Shown: positions 1 to 7,842, numbered from the stretch's first letter. The stretch: 64,000 nucleotides of DNA from Azoarcus sp. Aa7 (GCF_014822185.1 NZ_QVLR01000001.1:1-64000), one strand, 5' to 3'. Notes: generated from the sequence alone by a model not told the origin. A program made the numbers and translations.

Positions 1-123
1 GGCATGGAGCCGTATCTGTGGCTGCGCCACGTGCTGCGGGCGCTGCCTACCGCGACCACCGTCGAACACTTCGAGGCCCTCCTGCCCTGGAATCTCAAGG
101 CTGAGCATCTGATCACAGCGTAG
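1..123 (+). CDS. tnpC: IS66 family transposase TnpC, C-terminal fragment
   Basis: Frame 1 is open from the window edge to TAG at 121-123 and gives 40 residues beginning GMEPYLWLRHVLRALP and including EALLPWNL. This is the usual end of the IS66 DDE transposase, where a GxEPYxYLRHVL segment is followed by a TVExxEALLPW tail. TnpC catalyses transposition of the element. Only the tail is visible, so it cannot be judged whether the full gene is intact. The stop codon sits 36 bases before the inferred right terminal repeat, the normal compact arrangement for this family. Confidence 0.75.
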   Translation, partial: GMEPYLWLRHVLRALPTATTVEHFEALLPWNLKAEHLITA

Positions 124-159
124 CGAGTCCGGGAAGGATGGGGTTCGTGGAGCGCTTAC
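1..159 (+). mobile_element. IS66-family insertion sequence, right end (partial)
   Basis: The first 123 bases encode a typical TnpC (IS66 transposase) C-terminus. Thirty bases later the sequence GCGCTTAC (152-159) matches the complement of the GTAAGCG terminal inverted repeat known for IS66 elements. The sequence then turns directly into the body of the SPFH gene. I infer that the element ends at 159 and that most of it lies upstream of the window. The left end and the expected 8-bp target duplication cannot be seen here; if the end is right, the duplication would be GACTGATC (160-167). Confidence 0.7.
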
Positions 160-1193
160 GACTGATCGACTTCGTCAAGAAGCAGTTCATCGACATCATC
201 CAGTGGACCGAGGACGACAGCGACACGCTGGTCCATCGTTACCCGATGGCGGACGCCGAAATCCAGTATGGCGCCAGCCTGACCGTCCGCGAGTCGCAGA
301 TGGCGGTCTTCGTCAATGAAGGCAAGGTGGCCGACGTGTTCGGTCCCGGGATGTACACGCTCACCACGCAGACGCTGCCGGTCCTGACTTACCTGCAGAA
401 CTGGGACAAGCTCTTCGAATCGCCCTTCAAGTCGGATGTCTATTTCTTCTCGACGCGCGGCCGGCTCGACCGCAAGTGGGGCACGCCACAGCCGGTCACC
501 GTGCGCGACAAGGAATTCGGCATGGTGCGCCTGCGCGCGTTCGGCATCTATGCCTATCACCTGACCGATCCGAAGCTGTTCCACACGACGATTTCCGGCA
601 CGCAGGAACGCTATACCGGCGAACTGCTGGAATCGCAGCTGCGCAACACCATCGTCGCCCACATCGCCGACCTGTTCGGCGAATCGGGGGTGCCGTTCAT
701 CGACATGGCGAGCAACCAGCTCGAGTTCGGCAACGCCCTCAAGACCAAGCTGGAGCCGGTCTTCGCCGGCTACGGGCTGGCGCTCGACAGTTTTGCACTG
801 CAGAGCATTTCGCTGCCCGAGGAAATCGAGAAGGTGCTCGACGCGCGGATCGGCATGAACGTCGCCGGCGATCTGCACCGCTACACGCAGTTCCAGACCG
901 CCAATGCGATCCCTCTGGCGGCGCAGAACGAAGGCGGCGTCGCGGGCGCCGGCGCCGGGCTGGGGGCGGGCATTGCCATGGGGCAGGCGATGGCGACGGC
1001 GATGGGAGCCCCGGCCGCGGCAACGCCTACTCCGGCAGCGCCGGCGGCGCCTGCTGCAGCCGCCGACGCCGCGCCGAACGTCGATGAGGTGCTGGCGACA
1101 CTCGAAAAACTGCACGCGCTGGTCGGCAAGGGCATCCTGTCGCAGGCCGAATTCGAGGCCAAGAAAGCAGAACTGATGAAGAAGATCGGCTGA
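138..1193 (+). CDS. SPFH-domain protein with C-terminal SHOCT-like segment (YdjI / 'virion core protein' family)
   Basis: 351 aa. Residues ~10-240 form an SPFH/band-7-like module of the YdjI type (FIDIIQW near the start, then LTVRESQMAVFVNEGKVAD and GPGMYTLTTQTLPVL). A Gly/Ala/Pro-rich linker (~250-312) leads to a C-terminal short helical SHOCT-like segment (~318-351). Proteins of this type scaffold membrane patches and in Bacillus act with PspA-like proteins; that role is family knowledge. The first seven codons appear to come from the IS66 right end, so the native start (expected just before LIDFVKKQF) has been replaced. GGGAAGG at 131-137 abuts the ATG but is well spaced for GTG at 147, an alternative start. 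It heads a close-packed cluster running to speD. Confidence 0.82.
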   Translation: MGFVERLRLIDFVKKQFIDIIQWTEDDSDTLVHRYPMADAEIQYGASLTVRESQMAVFVNEGKVADVFGPGMYTLTTQTLPVLTYLQNWDKLFESPFKSDVYFFSTRGRLDRKWGTPQPVTVRDKEFGMVRLRAFGIYAYHLTDPKLFHTTISGTQERYTGELLESQLRNTIVAHIADLFGESGVPFIDMASNQLEFGNALKTKLEPVFAGYGLALDSFALQSISLPEEIEKVLDARIGMNVAGDLHRYTQFQTANAIPLAAQNEGGVAGAGAGLGAGIAMGQAMATAMGAPAAATPTPAAPAAPAAAADAAPNVDEVLATLEKLHALVGKGILSQAEFEAKKAELMKKIG

Positions 1194-1218
1194 TCCGGCT
1201 GCGCGCTTTCCACCACAC

Positions 1219-3138
1219 ATGGCCAAGACTGCTGCCTGCCCGTCCTGCGGCGCCCCGGTCGTCTTCCGTTCGGTTGCCTCTGTGCTCGCCGTCTGCGAGT
1301 ACTGCCAGAGCACGCTCGTCCGACAGGGGGCCAACCTCGAGAATCTCGGCAAGATGGCCGAATTCCTCGACGACCGCTCGCCCTTGCAGCTCGGCACCGA
1401 AGGCCGCTGGAACGACCGGCATTTCGGCCTGATCGGCCGCCTGCAGCTGCGCTACGACGCCGGTCACTGGAACGAGTGGCACCTCCTGTTCGACGACGGC
1501 AGGAGCGGCTGGCTCTCGGAAGCCGGCGGCGAGCTGGTGATCTCCGAGCCGATGGGGCTGGACGGCACCGTGCCGGCCTTCGAGGCCATCGCGCTCGACG
1601 ACGCCATTCGCCTGCGCGGCCAGAGTTACACCGTCACCAACATCCTCCAGGCCGAATGCGTCGCCGGCGCCGGCGAGTTGCCGTTCAAGGTCGGCGGCGG
1701 ATATCCGGCGCCAATGGTCGATCTGCGTGACAGCGCCGGCCGCTTCGCGACGCTCGACTACAGCGACGCCGCCGACATGAACGGCCGGCCGCTGGTCTTC
1801 CTCGGCGAGGTGGTCGAAGCCAAGGCGCTGGCGCTCGCCAACCTGCGCGATCCGGCGGCGGCAAGCGGCACGCCCACCGTCAAGGCGAAGGTCTTTCAGT
1901 GCCCGTCCTGCGCCGCCCCGCTGTCGGCCCGCTCGCCCGACATCCTGACGGTGGGCTGCGGCAGTTGCGGCACCCTGATCGACACCGGCAAGGAAGTGGC
2001 GAAGCAGGTCGCCAAGGTGCTCGCTTGCGAGCGTTTCGAGCCGCTGCTGCCGCTCGGCGCTACCGGCACGCTGCGCGGCGAGGTGCTCGAGGTGATTGGC
2101 GTCATGCAGCGTCGGATGACCTGCGAAGGCGTCCAGTACTTCTGGCGCGAATATGCACTCACCACGCCGGACGGCAGCATCCGCTGGCTGACCGAGTACG
2201 ATGGTCACTGGAACCTGGCGCGCGTTCTTGCCAAGTCCGTCGCCGCCCTCGGCGCCACGGTAAAGTACGGTGGCCAGAGCTACCAGCACTTCCAGACCTA
2301 CACGGCCCACGTCGACCACGTCGAAGGCGAATTCCCCTGGCGGGTGCGCGCCGACGAGAGCGCACAGGTGCACGATTACGTGGCGCCGCCGGCCATGCTG
2401 TCGCGCGAAGTCACCGACCGCGAATCGACGTGGACGCAGGCCGAGTACCTCGATCCGGAGGAGCTGCGGCAGGCGTTTTCCGCGACGGCGCTGCCCGCAC
2501 CGCGGGGGGTTTACGCCAACCAGCCGAATCCGCAGGCTGAACGACATCGCGGCGTAAGCCGCCATTTTTGGCAGCTGTTCCTCGCGGCCTGGCTGATTCA
2601 TCTCCTGCTGCTGGTTTTCGGCCCCGACACCATGTTGAAGGAAAGCGTGGCCTACAGCACTACCAACGACGAGCCGCGCCTGTCGCCCGGATTCCCGCTG
2701 CCCGACGGCGCCCGCCGGCTTGAAGTGGCGCACGAGGCGAAATTCAGGAATTCATGGGCCGCCTTCAACATGACCCTTGTGAACAAGACCTCGGGCGAAT
2801 CCTGGCAGGCGCAGCGCGAACTCAGTTATTACGAAGGCGTCGATGGCGGCGAAAGCTGGTCGGAGGGTTCGAAGAGCGATGAAATCGTATTCACCGACCT
2901 GTCGCCCGGCACCTACATGCTCGCCGAGGACATCGAGACCGAGCCGGGGCGCCCGGCCATCGTCGCGGAACTGCGCGTAGCCCACCCGGGGCCGCGCTGG
3001 TCGTCCCTGCTCATCCTGCTCCTCGGGCTGGCGACCGTTCCCTTGTACACCTTCACCCGTCACCGCGTATTCGAAGTCGCCCGCTGGGCGGAAAGCGATC
3101 ATCCGATCGTCTCCTCCAGCGACGATGACGACGACTGA
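1219..3138 (+). CDS. DUF4178 protein with two zinc ribbons and a C-terminal membrane anchor
   Basis: 639 aa. An N-terminal zinc ribbon (C7/C10, C26/C29) precedes one DUF4178-like unit (~45-200). A second zinc ribbon (C228/C231, C247/C250) precedes a second DUF4178 unit (~270-400). Two hydrophobic segments (~449-468 and ~594-614) flank a ~125-residue region probably outside the membrane, and the protein ends in an acidic SSSDDDDD tail. DUF4178 has no established biochemical role that I know; family members are repeatedly found beside SpeE/SpeD-like and DUF350 genes. The start is 25 bases after the SPFH stop. The zinc ribbons suggest a cytoplasmic binding scaffold tethered to the membrane, which is inference. 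Confidence 0.8.
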   Translation: MAKTAACPSCGAPVVFRSVASVLAVCEYCQSTLVRQGANLENLGKMAEFLDDRSPLQLGTEGRWNDRHFGLIGRLQLRYDAGHWNEWHLLFDDGRSGWLSEAGGELVISEPMGLDGTVPAFEAIALDDAIRLRGQSYTVTNILQAECVAGAGELPFKVGGGYPAPMVDLRDSAGRFATLDYSDAADMNGRPLVFLGEVVEAKALALANLRDPAAASGTPTVKAKVFQCPSCAAPLSARSPDILTVGCGSCGTLIDTGKEVAKQVAKVLACERFEPLLPLGATGTLRGEVLEVIGVMQRRMTCEGVQYFWREYALTTPDGSIRWLTEYDGHWNLARVLAKSVAALGATVKYGGQSYQHFQTYTAHVDHVEGEFPWRVRADESAQVHDYVAPPAMLSREVTDRESTWTQAEYLDPEELRQAFSATALPAPRGVYANQPNPQAERHRGVSRHFWQLFLAAWLIHLLLLVFGPDTMLKESVAYSTTNDEPRLSPGFPLPDGARRLEVAHEAKFRNSWAAFNMTLVNKTSGESWQAQRELSYYEGVDGGESWSEGSKSDEIVFTDLSPGTYMLAEDIETEPGRPAIVAELRVAHPGPRWSSLLILLLGLATVPLYTFTRHRVFEVARWAESDHPIVSSSDDDDD

Positions 3139-3143
3139 GCATC

Positions 3144-3290
3144 ATGGTCAGGATCTATCTTTTACTCGGTCTCATTGCCCTGTCGGTCTTTTCCTGGGCT
3201 CAGTATCGCGGCGTCGGCCTGTTCGACGACGAGGCGCCGTCGTCCCAATCCCGCAGCGGCAGCGGTGGACATCGCAGCTATCACAAGTAG
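3144..3290 (+). CDS. 48-aa single-pass membrane peptide
   Basis: A short open frame between the DUF4178 and DUF350 genes encodes 48 residues: an N-terminal hydrophobic helix (about residues 3-19, IYLLLGLIALSVFSWA) followed by a short hydrophilic Ser/Gly/His-rich tail. ATG is six bases after the upstream stop (TGA 3136-3138), and its TAG stop (3288-3290) is embedded in the TAGGAGG ribosome-binding site of the next gene, so translation is probably coupled in both directions. No known family is recognised. Small membrane peptides at this position would be easily missed by gene callers. The tight spacing is the main evidence that it is real. Confidence 0.65.
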   Translation: MVRIYLLLGLIALSVFSWAQYRGVGLFDDEAPSSQSRSGSGGHRSYHK

Positions 3291-3299
3291 GAGGCTTCC

Positions 3300-3515
3300 A
3301 TGCCCGATTTCTTCGACCCCAAGATCCTCTTCAACTCGCTGGTGTATTCGATCCTCGGCGTCGTCATGTTCTGGGTCTCGTTCATCGTCATCGACAGGCT
3401 CACGCCCTACGACCTCTGGAACGAAATCGTCGCGAAGAAGAACCAGCCGCTGGCGACCGTGGTGGCAGCGATGTGCCTGGGCATCGCAATCATCGTCGCC
3501 GCCGCGATCCACTGA
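3300..3515 (+). CDS. DUF350 family small membrane protein
   Basis: 71 aa with two transmembrane helices (~9-31 and ~52-70) separated by the characteristic DUF350 segment DRLTPYDLWNEIVAKKNQPLA. It equals one DUF350 repeat; the E. coli YjfL type carries two, so this one may dimerise. DUF350 proteins are integral inner-membrane proteins of unknown activity that cluster with PspA-like, glutathionylspermidine-synthase-like and polyamine genes (family knowledge). TAGGAGG lies eight bases before the ATG, the best ribosome-binding site in this cluster. Its partners here, SPFH, DUF4178, SpeE-like and SpeD, fit a membrane-associated polyamine system. Confidence 0.85.
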   Translation: MPDFFDPKILFNSLVYSILGVVMFWVSFIVIDRLTPYDLWNEIVAKKNQPLATVVAAMCLGIAIIVAAAIH

Positions 3516-3533
3516 CAGCAATTCGGCCAGAAC

Positions 3534-5099
3534 TTGCAAGAATATCCGTCGCCCCCCGCTGACGCGGAGACGCTCGGGCCGCGCGAACGCGCCAGCCCGC
3601 TGCAGGTCGCACTGCTCGCCTCGGTCTTTATCGTCGCCGCATGCGGCCTCGCCTACGAACTGATTGCCGGCGCGCTCGCCTCCTACCTGCTCGGCGATTC
3701 TGTCACCCAGTTCTCGACCATCATCGGCACCTATCTGTTCGCGATGGGGATCGGGTCCTGGCTGGCCAAGTACATCGGACGCGACCTCGTCGGACGCTTC
3801 GTGCAGATCGAGATCGCGGTCGGCCTGCTCGGTGGCTTCGCGGCGACCGGACTGTTCCTCGCCTTCGCCGGCAACTTCGGCCCCTTCCGGGTTCTCCTCT
3901 ACGGTATCGTGCTCCTGATCGGCATCCTGGTCGGACTCGAAATCCCGCTGGTGATGCGCATCCTGAAGCGCGAAGTCGAATTCCGCGAACTCGTCTCGCG
4001 CGTCCTGTCCTTCGACTACCTCGGCGCCCTCGCCGTCTCGCTGCTGTTCCCGCTGGTGCTGGCGCCACACTTGGGCCTCGTCCGCACCGGGCTCCTGTTC
4101 GGTCTCGCCAACACCCTGATCGCGCTCTGGGCGCTACGCCTCTTCCGCGATCAGCTACGCCGCCGGCGGGGGCTGCATCTCGCCGCGTGGAGCGGCATCG
4201 CCGTTCTGTGCGCCGGACTCGCCGGGGCCGGCCACGTCACCACGCTGGCCGAGGGCTGGCTCTACGCCGATGACGTCATACACGCCGAAAACAGCCCCTA
4301 CCAGCGCATCGTCGTCACGCGCTGGCGCGACGACATCCGCCTCTTCCTGAACCAGAACCTGCAGTTCAGCTCGCGCGACGAATACCGCTACCACGAAGCG
4401 CTGGTGCATCCCGGCATGACGATGGGCCCGGCGCCGAAACACGTGCTGGTCCTCGGCGGCGGCGACGGCCTCGCCGTGCGCGAAATCCTCAAGTACCCGC
4501 AGGTGGAGTCGGTCACTCTGGTCGATCTCGACCCGGCGATGACCCGGTTGTTCTCGGCCGCGCCGCTGCTGCGCAAACTGAACGGCGATGCGCTCGCCCA
4601 CCCGAAGGTCCGGGTCATCAACGCCGATGCGGCACGGTGGCTGGAAGACGGCGAACAGAGTTTCGATTTCGTCATCGTGGATTTTCCCGACCCCTCCAAC
4701 CACGCCATCGGCAAACTCTACTCGACGGGCTTTTACCGCCTGCTCGACAAGCGCCTGCGGCCGCAGGCCCGCTTCGTCGTGCAAGCCACCTCGCCCTACT
4801 ACGCCCGCGAGTCGTTCTGGACCGTCGTCGCCACCCTCGAAGCCAGCGGTTTCCAGACCGCGCCCTACCATGCGCTGGTGCCCTCCTTCGGCGAATGGGG
4901 CTACATCCTTGCCGCCCGCGCGTTGCCGCCGCTGCCCGAGCGCATCGAAGTGCCAACACATTTCATCACGCCGGAAACGCTGCCCGACCTCTTCCGCTTC
5001 CCGGCCGACATGGCCCGCGTGCCGGCCGAACCGAACCGCATGAACGAACAGACGCTGGTGCGCACCTTCGAGCGCGAGTGGCGGCACGTCCAGCGCTGA
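3534..5099 (+). CDS. speE: Membrane-bound polyamine aminopropyltransferase (spermidine synthase-like)
   Basis: 521 aa. The N-terminal ~245 residues contain about seven transmembrane helices; the C-terminal half is a spermidine-synthase fold. The AdoMet-type glycine motif LGGGDGLAVRE lies near 307-317 and VDFPDPSN near 382-389, where the DxxD-type acidic residues of aminopropyltransferases sit. The enzyme would move the aminopropyl group of decarboxylated AdoMet onto an amine at the membrane. The acceptor cannot be read from sequence, and this membrane subgroup differs from soluble SpeE. The only start after the previous stop is TTG at 3534. SpeD, which makes the co-substrate, is two genes downstream. 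Confidence 0.85.
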   Translation: MQEYPSPPADAETLGPRERASPLQVALLASVFIVAACGLAYELIAGALASYLLGDSVTQFSTIIGTYLFAMGIGSWLAKYIGRDLVGRFVQIEIAVGLLGGFAATGLFLAFAGNFGPFRVLLYGIVLLIGILVGLEIPLVMRILKREVEFRELVSRVLSFDYLGALAVSLLFPLVLAPHLGLVRTGLLFGLANTLIALWALRLFRDQLRRRRGLHLAAWSGIAVLCAGLAGAGHVTTLAEGWLYADDVIHAENSPYQRIVVTRWRDDIRLFLNQNLQFSSRDEYRYHEALVHPGMTMGPAPKHVLVLGGGDGLAVREILKYPQVESVTLVDLDPAMTRLFSAAPLLRKLNGDALAHPKVRVINADAARWLEDGEQSFDFVIVDFPDPSNHAIGKLYSTGFYRLLDKRLRPQARFVVQATSPYYARESFWTVVATLEASGFQTAPYHALVPSFGEWGYILAARALPPLPERIEVPTHFITPETLPDLFRFPADMARVPAEPNRMNEQTLVRTFEREWRHVQR

Positions 5100-5106
5100 T
5101 CCCCCG

Positions 5107-6720
5107 ATGCTGCGTCGCCAGTTCCTCGCCACCGCTGCCGGCAGCCTCGCCATGCCGCTGATCGCCTGCTCGCGGAAAACGGAAAGCGGGGTGCCACCGG
5201 GAATGTTGCACGACAGCGGGCTGGAGCTCGGCCACCGCCTGCGCGACCGCCGTCCGTTTCCCCCGGCGACCGAGGAACGCCGCATCGACACCCTGATCGT
5301 CGGCGCCGGCATCGGCGGACTCTCGGCCGGCTGGTGGCTGCAAAGAAAGGGCTACGCCGACTTCCGGATCGTCGAACTGGCCGACCGTCCGGGGGGCAAC
5401 GCGCGCTACGTCGACCGCAGCGAAAACCCGGTTTCGGCCCATCCGCTCGGCGCCCACTACCTGCCGCTACCGACCCGCGAAGCGCGCTACGTGCGCGAAT
5501 TGCTGGCCGACCTCGATGCACTTGCCGGCGATCCGCAGGCCGCACGACCGGTCTATGACGAGCGCCGGCTCTGCCACGCACCGCAGGAGCGTCTCTACCG
5601 CGACGGCTTCTGGCAGGAAGGCCTGCTCCCCCAGTTCGGCCTGCCACGCGCCGAGCGCGCCGAGATCACCCGCTTTCTCGAGGCGATGGAGGCGTTCCGC
5701 ACCGCCCGCGACGCCGAGGGCCGGCGCGCCTTCGCCCTGCCGGCCGATCTCTCCTCGCCCGACCCGCGCTGGCGAAATCTCGACCGGATCAGCATGGCCG
5801 ACTGGCTGCGCGATGAAGGTTTTCGCTCGCCCGCGTTGCACTGGTACGTCGATTACGCCTGCCGCGACGATTTCGGCACCACGCTCGCCGATACCTCGGC
5901 CTGGGCCGGCATCCACTACTTCGCCTGCCGCAACGGCGAGGCGGCCAACGCCGCCAGCGACAGCGTGCTGACGGCACCCGAGGGCAACGGCTGGATCGTG
6001 CGCGCGCTGGCTGAACGACTGGCCGCCCAACTCGCCACCGGGAGCACCGTCATCGACGTGCGTCCAGGACGGCCGCACGAGGTCCAGGTCTGGCTCGCTG
6101 CCGAAGCACGCACGGTGCGCTACCGCTGTCGCCACCTCGTCTGGGCCGCCCCGCTTTTCCTGCTGCCGCACTTGGCGTCGGATCTGCCGGCGCCACTCGT
6201 GGCCGCCACCCGCGCCGCAAGCTATGCCCCCTGGCTGGTCGCCAACCTGACCCTCGCCGAGCCCCCGCATGGCGGCGCCGGGGCGCCGCTCGCCTGGGAC
6301 AACGTCCCCTACGGCAGCACCGGACTCGGTTACGTCGTCGCCACCCACCAGAACCTGCGCCTTGCCGACGGCCCGACCGTCCTCACCTGGTATCACGCGC
6401 TCGCGCACCAACCCCCGGCGGCCGCACGCCAGACCCTGCTCGGCACCTCACGCGAACGGTGGGCCGCCAGCATCCTCGGCGAACTCGGTCGCCTGCACCG
6501 CAACCTGCCCGCCGCGACCCGCCGGATCGATGTTTTCCGGCACGGCCACGCGATGATCCGCCCAACACCCGGCGCCCTCTGGCACGGCCCGCGGCAAGCG
6601 GCGCTGACCGCGCTCCCGCCGGGCTTCCACCTCGCCCACGCCGACGCCTCCGGTCTCTCGCTGTTCGAAGAAGCCAACTACCGCGGCGTCATGGCCGCCG
6701 AACGGATTTTGCGTACATGA
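5107..6720 (+). CDS. FAD-dependent amine-oxidase-like protein with Tat/lipoprotein signal
   Basis: 537 aa. The N-terminus carries a twin-arginine-like RRQFL (residues 3-7), a hydrophobic stretch and a lipobox LIAC with Cys at 21, so export as a folded flavoprotein and lipid anchoring is likely. A Rossmann FAD motif VGAGIGGLSAG lies at ~65-75, followed by the RPGGNAR segment typical of NAD(P)-binding flavin monoamine oxidases and phytoene-desaturase-like enzymes. The C-terminus (HADASGLSLFEEANYRGVMAAERIL) is a normal FAD-binding end. Because it is coupled to speE and speD (ATGA overlap with speD), a polyamine or aminopropyl product is the likely substrate. That is inference; no substrate residue is diagnostic. 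Confidence 0.75.
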   Translation: MLRRQFLATAAGSLAMPLIACSRKTESGVPPGMLHDSGLELGHRLRDRRPFPPATEERRIDTLIVGAGIGGLSAGWWLQRKGYADFRIVELADRPGGNARYVDRSENPVSAHPLGAHYLPLPTREARYVRELLADLDALAGDPQAARPVYDERRLCHAPQERLYRDGFWQEGLLPQFGLPRAERAEITRFLEAMEAFRTARDAEGRRAFALPADLSSPDPRWRNLDRISMADWLRDEGFRSPALHWYVDYACRDDFGTTLADTSAWAGIHYFACRNGEAANAASDSVLTAPEGNGWIVRALAERLAAQLATGSTVIDVRPGRPHEVQVWLAAEARTVRYRCRHLVWAAPLFLLPHLASDLPAPLVAATRAASYAPWLVANLTLAEPPHGGAGAPLAWDNVPYGSTGLGYVVATHQNLRLADGPTVLTWYHALAHQPPAAARQTLLGTSRERWAASILGELGRLHRNLPAATRRIDVFRHGHAMIRPTPGALWHGPRQAALTALPPGFHLAHADASGLSLFEEANYRGVMAAERILRT

Positions 6721-7115
6721 AAGGACATCACATCCTCGCCGAACTGCACGACTGCGACTGCCCAAGAACGCTGCTGCACGATCCGCACGCCCTGCAGGCG
6801 CTGTGCCGCACGGCCTGCAATGCCGGCGCACTGACCGTGGTTGCCGAGGCTTTCCATGCCTTCGGAACGTCCGATGCCCCGGCCGGCGCCACCGGCGCCG
6901 TGGTCCTGGCCGAGTCGCACCTCGCCATCCATACCTGGCCGGAAATCGGCCGCAGCGGGGCCGTCACCCTCGACCTCTACGTCTGCAACTTCAGCCGCGA
7001 CAACCGCGAGAACGCCGAACGGGCGTTTGCCCACCTCGTCGCCACGCTTCAACCGCGGCACATCCATCGCCAGGACGTTGCCCGCGGGGTCCTGCCAGCC
7101 TTCCATCCAACGTAA
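6717..7115 (+). CDS. speD: S-adenosylmethionine decarboxylase proenzyme (prokaryotic class 1b type)
   Basis: 132 aa, the size of the short SpeD proenzymes. The self-cleavage site is clear in ESHLAIHTWPE: Glu66-Ser67, with Ser67 becoming the pyruvoyl group, processing His72 and catalytic Cys90 in DLYVC. Compared with the Thermotoga enzyme there are three extra residues between the HTWPE strand and the DLxxC strand. The product, decarboxylated AdoMet, is the aminopropyl donor for the SpeE-like protein. ATG overlaps the previous stop as ATGA. It is the last gene of the cluster; the next gene lies convergently. Confidence 0.9.
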   Translation: MKGHHILAELHDCDCPRTLLHDPHALQALCRTACNAGALTVVAEAFHAFGTSDAPAGATGAVVLAESHLAIHTWPEIGRSGAVTLDLYVCNFSRDNRENAERAFAHLVATLQPRHIHRQDVARGVLPAFHPT

Positions 7116-7306
7116 CGCGCCCGAAAACGCACGCGGGAAGTTGCCCGTCAGCGCGCACCGCATAATGGTTGACATTGTCGTCCCGCTCAGCGATCGCCGT
7201 CACCCGCGCCTCGTTGCCGGGCGCTACGCCACCAACGGGTCGATCGATACGCTCCGATCCGTGAAGCGTCAATCCCCACCCGGGGCGCAGGCGGCCGCGT
7301 TACACC

Positions 7307-7705
7307 CTAACAGGATGCGAGGCGATTCACCCTCGCAACGGCGTCGATCGCGATCCGCGCACCGAGCGGCAGCCGGGATACCTCCACGCACGAGCGCGCG
7401 GGGAAATCCTTCGGGAAGTAGTTGGCATACACCGCATTCACGGCTGACAAGTCATCCATGTCGGTCAGGAAGACGGTCACGCGAACGACCTGATCCAGAG
7501 CGGATCCGGCTGATCGCAGAATCAGCTCGATGTTGTGCAGCGCTCGATTGGCCTGCGTCACTGCATCCGGACCGACCAGCGAACCGGTCGCCGGATCCAG
7601 CCCCAGTTGCCCGGACGTCCACACCCACCCATCCATCAGGACCCCCTGCGAACACGGGCCGACAGGAATGGGGGCGTCCTTGATGAGGACGATCCGCTTG
7701 CTCAT
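7307..7705 (-). CDS. ridA: RidA/YjgF family enamine/imine deaminase
   Basis: 132 aa starting MSKRIVLIKDAPIPVGPCSQ. The signature PARSCVEVSRLP near the C-terminus contains the Arg that binds the carboxylate of 2-aminoacrylate-type substrates. RidA proteins hydrolyse reactive enamines and imines released by PLP enzymes in the cytoplasm. The start was chosen because GGAGG lies seven bases upstream and the family begins here; a longer in-frame extension to 7918 has no family match. It shares strand with epd 137 bases upstream and converges with speD. Confidence 0.9.
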   Translation of the reverse strand: MSKRIVLIKDAPIPVGPCSQGVLMDGWVWTSGQLGLDPATGSLVGPDAVTQANRALHNIELILRSAGSALDQVVRVTVFLTDMDDLSAVNAVYANYFPKDFPARSCVEVSRLPLGARIAIDAVARVNRLASC

Positions 7706-7842
7706 GCACACCTCCGCAGTGACATCGCGTTCCGCCATACACCAGCGGTTGCCGGCCGCCCCCATTCGCGCCACCGGTCGCCGGCTCCGCTGCTCGAAAG
7801 TTACTACGCCGGAGCGAAATCCTTCATCGAAGAGCTTCAGCC

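Noticed and set aside
138-1193. SPFH protein as a phage or viral 'virion core' gene
   Set aside because: Family names mention a virus core protein, but no phage genes are near, and the neighbours are polyamine and membrane genes; it is a cellular SPFH protein.
1027-2733. 568-aa open frame on the minus strand opposite the DUF4178 gene
   Set aside because: Its translation is low-complexity Arg/Ala/Gly/Asp typical of antisense frames in GC-rich DNA, with no recognisable family; the plus-strand gene has clear zinc-ribbon and DUF4178 features.
6991-7272. 93-aa minus-strand frame overlapping the end of speD
   Set aside because: More than half is the antisense of speD, and the rest (VNHYAVRADGQLPACVFGRV region) matches no family I recognise; no ribosome-binding site supports it.
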